A DNA stretch of 64,000 bases from Druceiella hillmani (GCA_039881145.1 JAYKKI010000038.1:1147001-1211000), one strand, 5' to 3'. Counted from the stretch's first letter, positions 23,404 to 35,779 are shown. Translations and numbers: made by a program. The notes: a model not told the origin generated them from the sequence alone.

Positions 23404-24566
23404 TTCATAACATATATGATTCCTTACGAAAAGGTGAATATGGTGCGTTTTATCGCAAAACATCTCATATTCACATTACAAATTATCTGCGGAAGTGAAG
23501 AAGTTGGATCTGTCATATTTTAAGAAATATCAACAAAGAAAATTTAATGCAAATGATTATTTCCTCCACAAAAAATTAACCGAAACGGTCAATAGCCGCG
23601 CTATCTCGTGGCGTCATCTGATGAGGGCGCACGAGGAGAGTGAACGAAATTAAATGTGGTCACCTTCAAATGCGAGCTTACCCTTTACCGCTATTGTCAT
23701 TTTATTAATGATTTTAATGTAAAAAAATTACATTGTCAAAATTAATATGAGAAAATATGTACAATTGTATAATTGAAAAAGTCATGAAGGATCATTGCAT
23801 TGCGTAAAATGAAAATGTCAACATTACTTACAAAAATTAATGACACAATAGAATACAGTAGATTCGAATTTTTTTACATCCATCGAAACGCAAGCGGTTC
23901 TTGCGGGTTATATATCTTCTCTTCCTTTAGACCAGAAGTTACTACTTATATAGGACTTATTAAAATCATATCAAAATGAAAAGTCAAAGTAAAGCACTGC
24001 ACTTGGTCTTTATTACGTACGTATTAACGTCCGTCGTTTATACTTAGTTCCAGCCAACGAGTTGTTTACAATTAAATAAATCCATTCGGCATCGGCGTAT
24101 TTTAAAAGACATCGGTGGTACCAATTCTCTTTGTAATTGTGTTTTAATCCATATAAATTCTTCTAAACTATGCATTAGCTGTAATATAGTTAATTTGGCC
24201 CTTTGGTCCATTGGGCCATTGGTCGCACCAATCCTTTGTCCGAGGTCTCTCACGTCAATTACTTGAACAAGAACGATAGAATTGAATAAAAACACTATTT
24301 GGATGCGTTGTAACCACCCACGTCCGGGGACTTTCAATATTGACCCTTATCCAGATGTTTTTAATTCTATCCAATCGTAGCTAGCTACTTTAACCTGTAG
24401 ATGTTTATATTGAAGATAGACTTAAAATAAGTTCTCGCCACCTGCCGCAGGTCACACCTACCCGTAGCCCGCAACTCGACTTCTAATATATAAACATTTT
24501 ACGAAATTTGGGAACTATAATTATTTATTGCAAAAATTTAATCATTGTTATTTGCCTGCAGATAGA
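23402..24566. other. No gene identified
   Basis: A minus-strand ORF of 97 codons (24337-24044) begins MKVPGRGWLQRIQ. It has no family features I recognise and no supporting neighbours, so it is not called. The rest is AT-rich. Confidence 0.35.
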
Positions 24567-24637
24567 ATCACAGTTTTTATTCACAGTGTGATCACAGTTT
24601 TTATTCACAGTGTGTATTATAGTTTATACACAGTGTG
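24567..24637. repeat. 24-bp tandem repeat, three units
   Basis: ATCACAGTTTTTATTCACAG plus TGTG occurs at 24567 and 24591. A third, diverged unit ends in CACAGTGTG at 24637. Confidence 0.85.
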
Positions 24638-24641
24638 TATT

Positions 24642-24684
24642 ATATTTGGCAAGTTAAAAATAGCTGATTTAACTTGCCAAATAT
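24642..24684. repeat. Perfect hairpin (17-nt arms, 9-nt loop)
   Basis: ATATTTGGCAAGTTAAA (24642-24658) and its exact inverse (24668-24684) flank AATAGCTGA. It follows directly after the 24-bp repeat. Confidence 0.9.
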
Positions 24685-25230
24685 TTTAAAGTTAGTATAA
24701 CTTAATTCTGTGATTGATATGTTTTCATCTTTTAAATTTTTCTATTAATATTTTGAGTATAACTATTGAAATATTTATAGATCAATATGCCAAATTTTAT
24801 GCCAAATTTCACGTCACTAAGCCTAACGAAAAAAATACGGCACAGCTATTATTATAAAATACTATATATAAAATTCAAAAAGACAGTCAAGACCTTATAT
24901 ATGATTTCTACTAACTCTTTTCATCTTCAATGAGTTAGTGCATTATTCAAATATCTTATTAAAACCATTAATCATTTTTATCAAATCAATTCATGGTAAA
25001 TACCTGTATTCATAATAATTTTACCGCACACATCGACAACACGAAGCGAAACTAAATTGAGTTTACTTCCGTTGCTTGTTTAGTACGATGCCCTCTATAG
25101 CCTGAGAGCGTAAGTCCTTTATGAAGACCACGTTATCTTTCTGATGACACACAATCCACTAACGCACTATCAAACAATATTATAAGAGACTGCTATCTAT
25201 GCGCAAATTGAGGTGAAAACAAACCTGTTG

Positions 25231-25437
25231 TCTCCGTGGTGAACTGGGTTGATCACAAGGCAAAAAGCCTTTAAAGACACAGTACACCGCGGGGTCTCGG
25301 GTTCCTTTCTCGGCCGCTTATCGAGAAGGGCTGGACTAGTGTTCTGCTTGGATGTAAGAGATTGCTCTAGTAGATCTGCGAATAAATCTGCCATATGTAT
25401 CAATTGTGTAAATTACAGATAAATAAATAAATAAAAA
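25231..25437 (+). mobile_element. tRNA-derived SINE, copy 2 (most complete head)
   Basis: It starts TCTCCGTGGTGAACTGG, which resembles a tRNA 5' end and A box, then has a degenerate B-box region (CTCGGGTTCCTTTCTCGG, 25297-25314), the shared body GGCTGGACTAGTGTTCTGCTT and ATAAATCTGCCATATGTAT, and an (AAAT)n tail. The A-to-B distance is longer than in a tRNA, so it is not a tRNA gene. Confidence 0.8.
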
Positions 25438-26106
25438 GCGAGCATTTCTACAAGGGAGTGATATAAAGGTACGTATGGGACCCAATAAATGACTATGACT
25501 GTTCACATTTTGATTAAATGCCATATTTACATTAATGTGAATGTATTATATTTGAAACCATATTAAAATAAGGATAAATGTTGTGTAATATAAAAATTAT
25601 TTCTCAAACTCTAACCGGAATAATTGACCTAACAAAACATATTTATATTCGAACGTAATATTTGTAAATAGGTAAATATTTGTCCAATTCATTTTTATTT
25701 TTAAAATAGACAATATTTTTTTAAAAACTCTCTTTTTGTAACTATGACGTTCCGCCTTTTTGTATTTGTTATTGGATAGTCGATAAAATAAAATTAGCGT
25801 GATTGTATTTCTATTAAATAGTTAATACTTATTATGAGCAATCTATGGATTACCTTGTCAAAGACATTTTTGAAGACTATTGAAAGGATTTATATCTCTT
25901 ATATATACTTATAAGGGTTATAATTCGGGCGACTGGTGACGATTTATGATTATTTAAACTACATAAATGTTTTTCGAAATGTTTGCAGCTATATAATTTC
26001 TCGACCTACTATGATGACATGTCGTCCAAAATATTCTCGGATTAGTTGTAAGCCACGCCTCTTAAGTGTTCATTGAAGCCAGTCAAAACGATTCAGTTTT
26101 TAGTGA

Positions 26107-26132
26107 CTATAATATATATATATATATATATA
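26107..26132. repeat. Short TA microsatellite
   Basis: About 26 bases of (TA)n. Confidence 0.95.
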
Positions 26133-26559
26133 CTGGCACCTATTGGATAACGAAGGTGTCGTCGCCGTCGTACATCTTGCCATAGAATATGGTACGACAA
26201 AGTATATATAAACGTACATTAACGCAAATATTCTCGTACTAATTTTGTAATATTAGATTAAAGCAAGTCGCTTCTGTTGATACAAACAAACCTAATATGG
26301 TCATAAAATCGTGAATTATTATTCCGTGTGTTTGAATGACTGCATATTCAGATCATTTTTTTTCATATTTTCATTTACATTATTAGTTATTATGCTATTA
26401 AATTTTCAATAAACTTTTTTTAACGCAGATTGCCTTCAATTACTTTTACTCGCTGTCTTGAATTTTTGTAATTAGTATTGATAGGAACCAGTTCCTGGAA
26501 CCAAAAATATTATGAGAAAAAATTTAGTCCCTCGGGAAAAAGTTTCCACATAAAATGGA

Positions 26560-27040
26560 AATGAAGGAACAATTTACGAAGGCGCTAAATAAAGAAAGAG
26601 AAAGTTTTAAATATCTATGCCAAATTTTTCCAACTTTATCTGAAGCTAAAGTAAAGGAGGTGTTTCCTTTGGCCCGGACATAAGGAAATTGATGGAAGAC
26701 ACAACTTTCGATGAAAAATTAAGTGAAATTGAATTAGAAGTCTGGAAATCTTTTAAGTAGTGAACAATTTCCTAGGAATCAAGAAAAGTCCAAATTGTGA
26801 AGAAAATAATTGAACATTTTGGAAAAATGTGATGTTTGATGAATATTAAACTTCACATCCTTAATTCGCACTTGGACTACTTTCCTGATAATTTGGGAGT
26901 TGTAAGTGAAGAGCAAGGCTAAAGATTTCATCAGAATTTGAAGAAATAGAATGTCGCTATTAGGAAAGGTGGAATAAAAGGATGATAGAAAACAATTATT
27001 GGTTGCTAAAGCGAAATTATTCAAGTCGGACTTTTAAGCA
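26560..27040 (+). pseudogene. Decayed ORF of an uncharacterised invertebrate protein family, probably transposon-linked
   Basis: Plus-strand frames give FTKALNKERESFKYLCQIFP followed by LSEAKVKEVF, then (shifted) WPGHKEIDGRHNFDEKLSEI, then LHILNSHLDYFPDNLGVVSE followed by EQG, a stop, and RFHQNLKK. I recall the HLDYFPxNLGxxSEEQGxRFHQ signature from uncharacterised, multi-copy predicted proteins in arthropods (from memory, not verified). At least five stops or frameshifts make this copy dead. There are no start, termini or neighbours to define an element. Function is unknown. Confidence 0.55.
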
Positions 27041-27769
27041 AAAATGTTATAATCGAAGCTTCAGTGAAAAAAAACAAGATCCCACAAAAGTAGTGTAATT
27101 GCTTTTTTTTATTGTAATATAAATTTATTACTTAGTAAAGTTGGCTTTTGTTTGCAATTTCATACATAAGACCTTTCCCAAAAACTGGGGTAATGGGAAA
27201 AATCAAAGTAAATATTCGTAATCAGCGCACCAAAACGCTCTAAGATCAGCTGTCAAATCCATAAAGGGAAAACAAAAGTTAAAATTTGCAAACCTGAATT
27301 TTTGACTCATGCTCTTTGAAATGTTAATGTAGGGATTAAATGTTACTTGAAGGCGTATTTACATTTTTGACGAAAACGCCTATTTTTAGAAAGTTTATTA
27401 TAAACTCTAGGAATATATATAATTATTTAATATACATAGATCTAACCTGCATTTATAATTCAGATTACTTTTTGTTGTTTTTAGTTTTTTATATAACTGA
27501 AATATTTAATTTATAAATACAATATAATACAGAGACATATGATTATTTAAACAATTATTTCCCTGAAACTACAATATAGTGAACCTAATTTTAAAATGTT
27601 AATACTATTTCTTTTAGACGTCTCGTCAAGTTAGATATTCAGTGTATTTCAGCGTGATCAAAATAAATGCAAAATAGACATAATCATAAGTTATATATAT
27701 GTTTACTTCCTTTTTATGTATTTTATGTAAATGTAATAATTTTAATTTTATAATATTGACTTATTAGTT

Positions 27770-29950
27770 ATGATGAGATTTACCAGATTAGAAGCAGTCT
27801 AAATCATTTCCTGCAATTTTAATTTTTCATTATGGCAAACACCTTTTGCAATTTTAAATATGTGGTGGGATTTTTCTATTAGTTATGATGAAATTTCCCG
27901 GGTTAGAAAGTAGCTTATGTTATTTCCTGGTCAGATGAAAAAAACACGCTTTTGAATTTTTAATATTTATTGGGATTGTTATATTATTTACGATGAGGTT
28001 TTCTGACTGCCTATGCCATTTCCTGACCCACCAACTATCTTTACGCAGGATATTACGTCGATATGTTGGTATATTGCGACGCGAAAGAACGACAAGCAAA
28101 AGCACTTTGGAATTTGTAATATTTGTTGGTATTATTATATTAGTTCAGATGACATTTAGCGGGTTGTAAAGTAGCCTATCTTTTTTCTCGCTTATCTTAT
28201 TTCCTGCATGTCTTGTCGCATAGAAGATGTATGTCTTGTCGCATACATTGATCCGTAGCTTCAATGCGACATGAAATGAGAAAAAATAAACCTACTTTCG
28301 AATTTTTAATGTTATTTGGGAATGTCGCGTTAGGCCGAATAAGATTTTTCCGGTTGGCCATTAGCCCATTTTAATTTCTGATCCGCCATCCAATCCTATG
28401 CTGAAAATCATATCGATCTGTTGCTCTATTGCGATGCCAAAACGAACAAACACTTTTGCATTTTAATACTAGTTGGGGTTGTAATATTAGTTAGAAGAAC
28501 ATTTCTCAGGTTGCTTAGTGTCATTTCTGGTCCGCTAACTATTTCTGTGCGCGAAAACACGTTGATCTGTTGCTGCATAGCGACGTAAGAGAAGATCAGA
28601 CTTTTGAATTTTTAATATTGTTTTGGATTGTCATATTAATTAGGATGAGATTTTATCTATGTCATTTCCTGTTTCTCCAACTATCTCTTCGTAGTAAATC
28701 ATGTCGATCTGTTTCTCCGTTTCAACGTGAAATAAGAACTCACACACACACACACACACACTTTGATTTTTTAATGTTAGTTGGGAGTATCATATTAGGT
28801 AGGAGGAGTTTTCTTAGGCTGTCAATTAGCCTACTCCTAAACTGATTTTTGATTTTTTATTATTAGTTGGGATTATCATATTAGTTAAGATGATATTTTC
28901 CGAGTAGATATTTCATCTACGTCATTTCCTGTTCCCCCAAATATCCCTGTGCGGTAAGTCACGTCGATCTGTTGCTCCGCTTAGACGTGAAAGACAGACA
29001 AAAGACCCTTTCAAAATTTTAATATCTTTTTGTTTCAGTTAGGAAAATTTTGTTTTGTTTCAGTTAGGAAAACATTTCCTATATTGAAAAGTAGTCTAGG
29101 TTATTTCCTGGACCGCCAACCACAGCTGTGAAAAAAATTTCGTTAAATTATTGCTCCATTGTCATGTTGAAGAAAGACAAACAAACACACTTTTTAAATT
29201 GAACGTAGACTGGGATTGTAATCTTAGTTAGGAAGAGATTTCTCAGGTTGGCAATTGATCTTTATTATATTCTGGCCCGCCAACTATTTCTGACTAAAAA
29301 TAACGTTGACTTTTTGTTCCATTGCGTCTTGAACAAAGCACAAACAAACAAAGATTTTTAATATTATTTGTCATTGTTGTTTTAGTAAAAATTTGGGTTG
29401 GAAAGCAGCCTATGTAATTTCCTGGTCCGCTAATTATCTCTGTGCAGAAAGTTACGTCCATCTTTTGCTCCATTGCGACGTGAAAAAAAAGATAAACAAA
29501 CACACTTTTCAATTTTTAATATTGGTAGGATTTGTTGTTTTAGTTACGATGAGATTTCCCTGATTGGATAGAAGGCTATGTTATTTCCTGGCCCACCAAT
29601 TATTTCTGTGCCAAAAATGTGATGTGTAGTTCCATTAGCATATGAAAAAAGACAAACAAATACACATTTGAATTATTGAAATTAGTTGGAATTGTCATAT
29701 TAGGTAGAATGAGATTTCTCGCGTTTACAAGTAGTCTACGTTATTTCCTGGCTTGCCAACTATCTATGTGCAGAAATTATTGTTGATATTTTGCTTTGTT
29801 ACGATTTGAAAGAAGTAAAATTAAACATACTTTTGCATTCGTGGTATAAGTTAGAATTATAATATCGCTTATTATGATATTTCTCGGGATAAAATATACC
29901 CATGGTCTTTTCCTGGTGTGCCGACTACCACTGTGTAAAGTTCATAAACA
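27770..29950. repeat. Divergent tandem array, period about 165 bp, about 13 units
   Basis: A landmark block, ATTTCCTGGTCCGCCAACTA (variously mutated), recurs at about 27923, 28018, 28199, 28373, 28533, 28672, 28922, 29103, 29272, 29418, 29583, 29743 and 29910. Spacing is usually 140-180 bases, with one unit recognisable only weakly near 28830. Each unit also has a CGTCGATCTGTTGCTCCATT-like part, a GACAAACAAACACAC part and a TTTTTAATATTAGTTGGGAT part. The units are far more diverged than in a young satellite. A (CA)n run at 28741-28762 lies inside one unit. The order of blocks resembles the 3' region of an interspersed element that has been multiplied in tandem. Confidence 0.85.
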
Positions 29951-30540
29951 CATACACGAATTAATATAAAAAAGAAACCGAACTGTAAAAAAAAATTAAA
30001 AACAGAAAGGGTCGCCTAAAAAAGTTTATAGATACAAACCCAAATGGTTCATTAAAATGAAAATAAACCAAAACATCCAAAATTTAGCAAACAAAAAGGG
30101 TGGGGTAAAGAAAGTTTATAAATAAAAGTACGAATGGATAATTTAAAAAAGAGCAAACTCAAGACATCCAAAATTTAGTCACCAAAAAGAATTACGAAAA
30201 AAAATATAAATACTGACAAGAATTGATAATTAAAAAAAATAAATCCGAAACTTTCAAAATTTACTATGTAAAAAACGAATTGATATAAAAAAAACCGAGA
30301 TATTCGAGGGTCGCGTAAAAAATTTATAAATGTAAACGCAAATAGTTAATTAAAAAAATGAACCCAAAACATTCGAATTCGAGTAAGTAAAAAGAATTAT
30401 GAAACAAAAATCATAAATTCAAAAATTGAATAAGCAAAAAGTATCACGTGAAAAAAATGTATGGATAGAAACGCGAATTAATACAAAAAAGACAAACCCA
30501 AAATATTCAAAAACGAGTAAGCAAAAAGTATTGAAAATAA
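29950..30540. repeat. Second divergent tandem array, period about 88 bp, about 7 units
   Basis: An AAAAAGGGTCGCGTAAAAAA-like landmark recurs at about 30009, 30098, 30184, 30308, 30390, 30436 and 30522. It is followed by TTTATAAAT, then ACGCGAATTGATAAT-like and CCAAAACATTCAAAATT-like blocks. It is very A-rich and strongly diverged. It starts where the 165-bp array ends, with no spacer seen. Confidence 0.75.
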
Positions 30541-30606
30541 CAGGTGAGTTACATGAAAGAAAAACGGTTAAAACATTTTTTTTTTATAATCGTGATCGTC
30601 GTCGTT

Positions 30607-30682
30607 ACGTCGTGTATTTCCGAACATGTAGTTCGGAATACATCGTGTATTTCCGAACTACATGTTCGGAAATACACGACGT
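30607..30682. repeat. Perfect nested palindrome (32-nt arms, 12-nt loop)
   Basis: The left arm 30607-30638 and right arm 30651-30682 are exact inverses. Inside each arm, TTCCGAAC and GTTCGGAA flank a 5-base spacer, so each arm is itself a hairpin, and the whole can fold either as one long hairpin or as a cloverleaf-like cruciform. CGTGTATTTCCGAAC also occurs as a direct repeat (30611 and 30645). Confidence 0.93.
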
Positions 30683-30712
30683 ATTTTAAAATATATATTG
30701 CATTCGATATAC

Positions 30713-31144
30713 ACGGTGTCCGGGAATTAATATGGGACAAAGAAACATATTACTTATTCTTTGACTGAAAAGTAGTTCCTTATAAATAAAACAATCCTGA
30801 AAAATAGTTCCTTAAAGATTGTCCTTAAAAAAATTTAAAGGATGACTTTTTTCAGAAAATCGGAAATAATATTCATAATTACTTGTCATCTTTTTCATAC
30901 ACACGAAACTTGCGCACATTATTCAGCACCGCTCGGGGGAATAACTCGCGAACGGCTGCCAAGACATCGCCACTGTGGATAAACACCGCATGTATTGGGT
31001 GTGTTAATAAGAGTTATGTGTAATATTTTTTTGCACTCAATTAGAAAATAGGCGCGTTTTACGTTTTACTTCAACTAAAATTGATGCCTTTATAGTTAAC
31101 AAATAGGGTATTTTTTATCCGACATCTATTCCCGGACACGGCGT
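30713..31144. mobile_element. Possible MITE, about 430 bp
   Basis: ACGGTGTCCGGGAAT on the left (30713-30727) and its near inverse, ATTCCCGGACACGGCGT, on the right (31128-31144) form terminal inverted repeats. The interior has no ORF. The target duplication is unclear. The left end starts about 30 bases after the nested palindrome. Confidence 0.5.
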
Positions 31145-32049
31145 GCGTTATATTTATCTTCCATATCCTATCAAAAAAATGTCAACATATTGGTGTCAAA
31201 CGAAACTTATTCGTACAATATTAAAACACACATCCAAACTGAACATTAAAATTATTATGTATATAACTTTTTATTTTTATTGCGTTTTGAGCGGGTGGGA
31301 AAAAAAGCGACATAAGTCCAACTAGCACCGCGCATCGGCGTATGCTGTCAGTTTGCATGCGAATAAAAGAGGAGCAATAGACATCGCCAAAACGCGTCTT
31401 TGTATTCGAGAGAAATAATGTGTTTTATTTTTTATTGGAATTTTATTTACTTTATTAAATATAAAAATCAACCAACATTTTAAATTTAAAAAAATTAGTA
31501 GATTTTGCTAAGAAATTTTTTCATAATTGCTCAATTTGGTCTTGTCAGCGCTTTAACAGTCACTCAAATATATTCAAGTGGTAATTTAAGACGAATCAAG
31601 TGCTCTATTTTTTTAATTTTCTATATTGTATGTGATATGAATTGAAAGAGCGCCTTCTGTATAAAATAAAACTACTTATTTTAAAATTTTATGTAGAATG
31701 GAGATATTGCAGAAAAAGTTCAAACACTTTTTCTCTGCAACTGTCCAATACAAAAAGTTGAAATTTTTCATAATGATAAAATATAATAAACTGCAAACAT
31801 CTTAATAAAAACTCAAAAATATTCATATGGAACTACTAAAGCCAGTGTTGAAAGAGATAGCATGGGTAGAAGTTTAACTGAAGTGTAATGCAAAATTATA
31901 CTAATTATTCTAAATTTCATAGTTTTGAGATATTCACTATATTTTTGCGCCTGTGTGTACCAGGTAATATATTTGCATGGTGAAATAATATTAATATTTT
32001 TAAATAGTTTGGAAGTACTTTAATGTGTATGTGTATATATGTGTGTAGG

Positions 32050-32106
32050 TACGTGTGCGTGCGCATGTGCGTGTGCGTGCGCATGTGCGTGTGCGTGTGC
32101 GCGTGC
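32050..32106. repeat. Alternating purine-pyrimidine tract (Z-DNA-prone)
   Basis: 57 consecutive bases alternate pyrimidine and purine, mostly GT and GC steps, with the unit GCGTGCGCATGTGCGTGT repeated. It is flanked by (TG)n. ORFs rich in His-Ala read from it are artefacts. Confidence 0.9.
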
Positions 32107-35100
32107 CCACGTGCGTGCGTGTGAGTATGTGTGTGGGCGTAAGTGCATGCGGAAACTTTGTTTTCGTAGTGTAATTTCTACTCGTGCTTGACAGTTATTT
32201 TTCATAAATAAAACTTAACTCATGACTATAGATACATACGCGAATGTCTATGAATTTAACTCCTAAAATTCAACTACTAAAAACTAAGTAAAATATAATC
32301 ACCGAAAGCTTTTATTCGTTGCATTTTTGTTCAATATTTTTAAATCCAAAAATTAACCGTATCGAATGACATTAACCTAAATTTCTACGTCTCTTTTTAT
32401 TATAAAATTTACATCTATTTTTTTGCGTTTCCTAACTGTTGATGCTCCAATGTAATCCAAGCCTTTGAGGGTCATCCACGCAAACTTTGTCTTTAATTTG
32501 CGACGTCTTTATGAGCACTTATTTTAGATACATCTACCACACACACCGTATTTATTATTATTTACAATATTTTTCCATTTCACAATTTGTGACTTGACTT
32601 TCTTTACAATAGAAAGAAATACTAGAAAGAAAAACCGAATTTACTTTTTTAACACTAAAAATGATTCAAACGGCTTTTTAAAAAAGTAAATTAGTAGATA
32701 AAACTAAAAACTCTTTCAAAATGTTCGATTGTCTTCAAAGTTTAATCAAACGAGCATTTCAGCCCTTATCACTGCATTACTATATTGACAGTGCCACATT
32801 ATAATCAACTAAATCGTAGCGCGAATATTTGTCAATAAATTGTAATACACTTTTATATTTAAGCATATTTTCTACCGAAAAACTTATACTGAAAGTTGAA
32901 ACTGTGTATTAAGCTCGGCTTTACTATATTTCTTGCAAAAATTTGATGATCACAAAAAATTAATCTTGCTTTGCATATATTTTTTTTTATTGTGTGAGCT
33001 ATTACACGTTTGTATCTTAAACATTTTAAAAGAATGTAAGTAAGTTCTGCAATCGTTATAAAATTTTAAGTATTTGAATATTGCGTGGATTATAAAAATG
33101 TGTCCATATTCCAACTCTAGGTTGGTTAAAATATCTGACTGATATAACACAAAAATAAAGTGTTTCTTTAATTTACTAGCAAAACAATATGCACGAATCA
33201 ATCAACATATCACAAATTTAACATCACTGGTCGTATATATTACACATAACGATAAATTTTCTAACCAGAAAGGAACAAATTATACCTGTTGAATATTTTT
33301 ATCGTCCCAGACTGGATTCACGTACTTCGTATTTATTTCCGGTACTTTCGTGTATATTCTCCTTAAACCGCCCTTTAGAGAAGCTTATGCTTGGAGGGCT
33401 GATAAAAATAAGCCATTTGTATATCCCGTTTCTTTATGAGGTCCTATATATGGATAACGTGTTGTAAGGTCGCGCTTCGGCTTTGCTAGTCCGAAATGGC
33501 ATGTGTGTATTTTCCCTTAATACATGCTAGGCTTTTAATACAGGCCAGGCTAGGTTTTGCTTTCGAAACGTGTCCTTTCACTGAGAAAATGGACGATGAA
33601 TTATTAGTTGGGATTTTAAAAGAGAAGCTTTATGTAACAAAATACCTACTTGTAATAAAATCATATTCTAAAAGAAATGTGGGGTGATATATTAGTAAGA
33701 GAAAAAATAAAGACTACAATTTTGAATATAAATACATTTGTTTTGATTACATTAGATATAGAAAATATTTGACTATGTTACAGCTCCATGTATATTGAAA
33801 TAATTAAACAATATTTCTTTCTTTGTAAAGCATTTTTTATCTGTATAAGTGTACCTGTGTTATAAGTCACGAGAATTCATAGCATTCATTGCCATTCTCA
33901 ATTGAGTCCCCTAATAATATTTCACCATTTTCGAAGTGTTAATACATAATTTTGTTCTCATTACTGAAATAACCGTGATTACATCAGTTTCTATATCTTT
34001 CGATAAGATTCTTCAATTTAATGATATTGTTCCAAAACAGTACGGAACTCTTCTCCGCGCTCTGCGGTATTTGTGATCCAAGTTTGGAAGAAAATCCGAT
34101 AGAGTGGCAGACATTTATGAAAATGATCTTATGGAAATAGAAGTCGGAAAAATTGGCGGTAAAGTATTTTACACTGCTTAACTTTTTATCGTTTTGCTTT
34201 AAAAAATCTTGATAAAATTTCGTAACTTTCAGTAAACTGATGATAAAATTTGATCGCACAGTCTGTTATAAAATTAGTTATATAAAATTATAAGCATGAC
34301 AGGAATCTTAGTCATAATGTCGAGTAATTGTATTGACCTAATTATAAAAATTACTTTTAAGATTATATCTTATTACTTCTTTAAACTGGTATCCACAAGG
34401 GATATTTTTTTAACCTTCATTTTTATTTTTAATTTAACACTTACCTAATAATATTACTAACACTTTTATCCAGGAATTTATAACATAATATGTTGGTAAC
34501 ATATTAGTATTTTTAAATGATGTACAGCCTCAACAATTTTCAAGTTTCCCTTTTTTTTGGAAATAGCTTCTGCCACAATCGATAGATTATGCGTCTGTTG
34601 AAATAACTGAACATTGGTTAATTTCTTCTTACGACCTCGTAATTTCTTACTCCCCCCCAACTATTAAAGTCCATTTTATTTGAAAAAATTATTACATAAT
34701 ACGAAAAAATTATTTCATAGCCAACATAAAGATGCATCAGGAATATCGAAACGGCATTTACTTCGCCACTATATTATCAAAAATAAGTGAATGCATATAA
34801 CATTTATTGACAACTTTTATTAAACTTTTGTTTACGTGTTTTAGCATCAAGTTTTTTTCTTTAAATTTGCTGACACATCTTAGTAATCGACGTGTCAAAT
34901 AATATTAGCAATTAAGATAAATCCAAATTATACGAACATAAATAGTTCCATAAATAAGTTCCTATGAGTTAGTTATCCTAACTTTTCGTATCATAGGTGA
35001 CGAAATTTAAAATCTAAGAACGTGATTATCATCTTTCTGGAGTCGGTTCCATTAAACAAACTTGTGTCAAATTGGGATTTAATGAAAAAACTGTTAAAAA

Positions 35101-35730
35101 TTCTTTGAAGTGGTAAATATAACCATAAACTTAAAATAATCATGCAGAATTTTTTACCAAGGTGTATATTTATATTTATTAATATGCGTGTGTATATATA
35201 AAAGTAAGGGATCAGTAACATAACTTTATACATCACATTTTTGGATTTCTCGCACCTAAACCTATGTAGCCTGATTTTTTGGAACCAGAACAATTGCATC
35301 ACCATTCCCCAAGTGTAAAACAATAAAGTTACAGGTGGCCGTACACAAAAACTTCTGTTGTGACCCGTAAACCATTCACCGACTTAAGCCGGCAACTCCA
35401 CCTAGCAAGTATACGTGAATATTCCACTAAATTTTCACTAACGAAAGGTCATGGGTGGATACAGAGCTCATACATATTTCCCTATCTAAACAAGTGGCTG
35501 TTAATATAAGGTAGTTATGTATATTTTTGCGTAGCTCCAGTTAAAGTAGTTAAACAATACAACAACTAATAATTACATTTTTATAATTAAAAGGTTGGAT
35601 TTAAATAATTGTTTATGTTCCGAAGATTTATTTATTCCCATTTTACTAACAGTTTAACGATAGAATAGTAGTAGATATTGCTTTCTTATTCATAAATAGG
35701 TAAAAAAAAATTTTTTATATATTTTATAAT

Positions 35731-35779
35731 AATACTCAAAAAATTGTAACTGTCGATCAGTTACAATTTTTTGAATATT
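35731..35779. repeat. Hairpin (about 20-nt arms, 5-nt loop)
   Basis: CAAAAAATTGTAACTG and its inverse flank TCGAT. The arms extend outward with one mismatch. Confidence 0.85.

Noticed and set aside
24044..24337. 97-codon minus ORF as a gene
   Set aside because: No recognisable domain, no second exon, no conserved neighbour; open frames of this size occur by chance here.
27770..30540. CRISPR-like or gene-cluster repeats
   Set aside because: Units are contiguous, diverged and without spacers; the sequence is eukaryotic satellite-like.
32020..32205. His-Ala-rich minus ORF
   Set aside because: Produced by the alternating GT/GC tract; low complexity, isolated.
33984..35323. Minus ORFs of 60-110 codons
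   Set aside because: AT-driven composition, no motifs, mutually unrelated.
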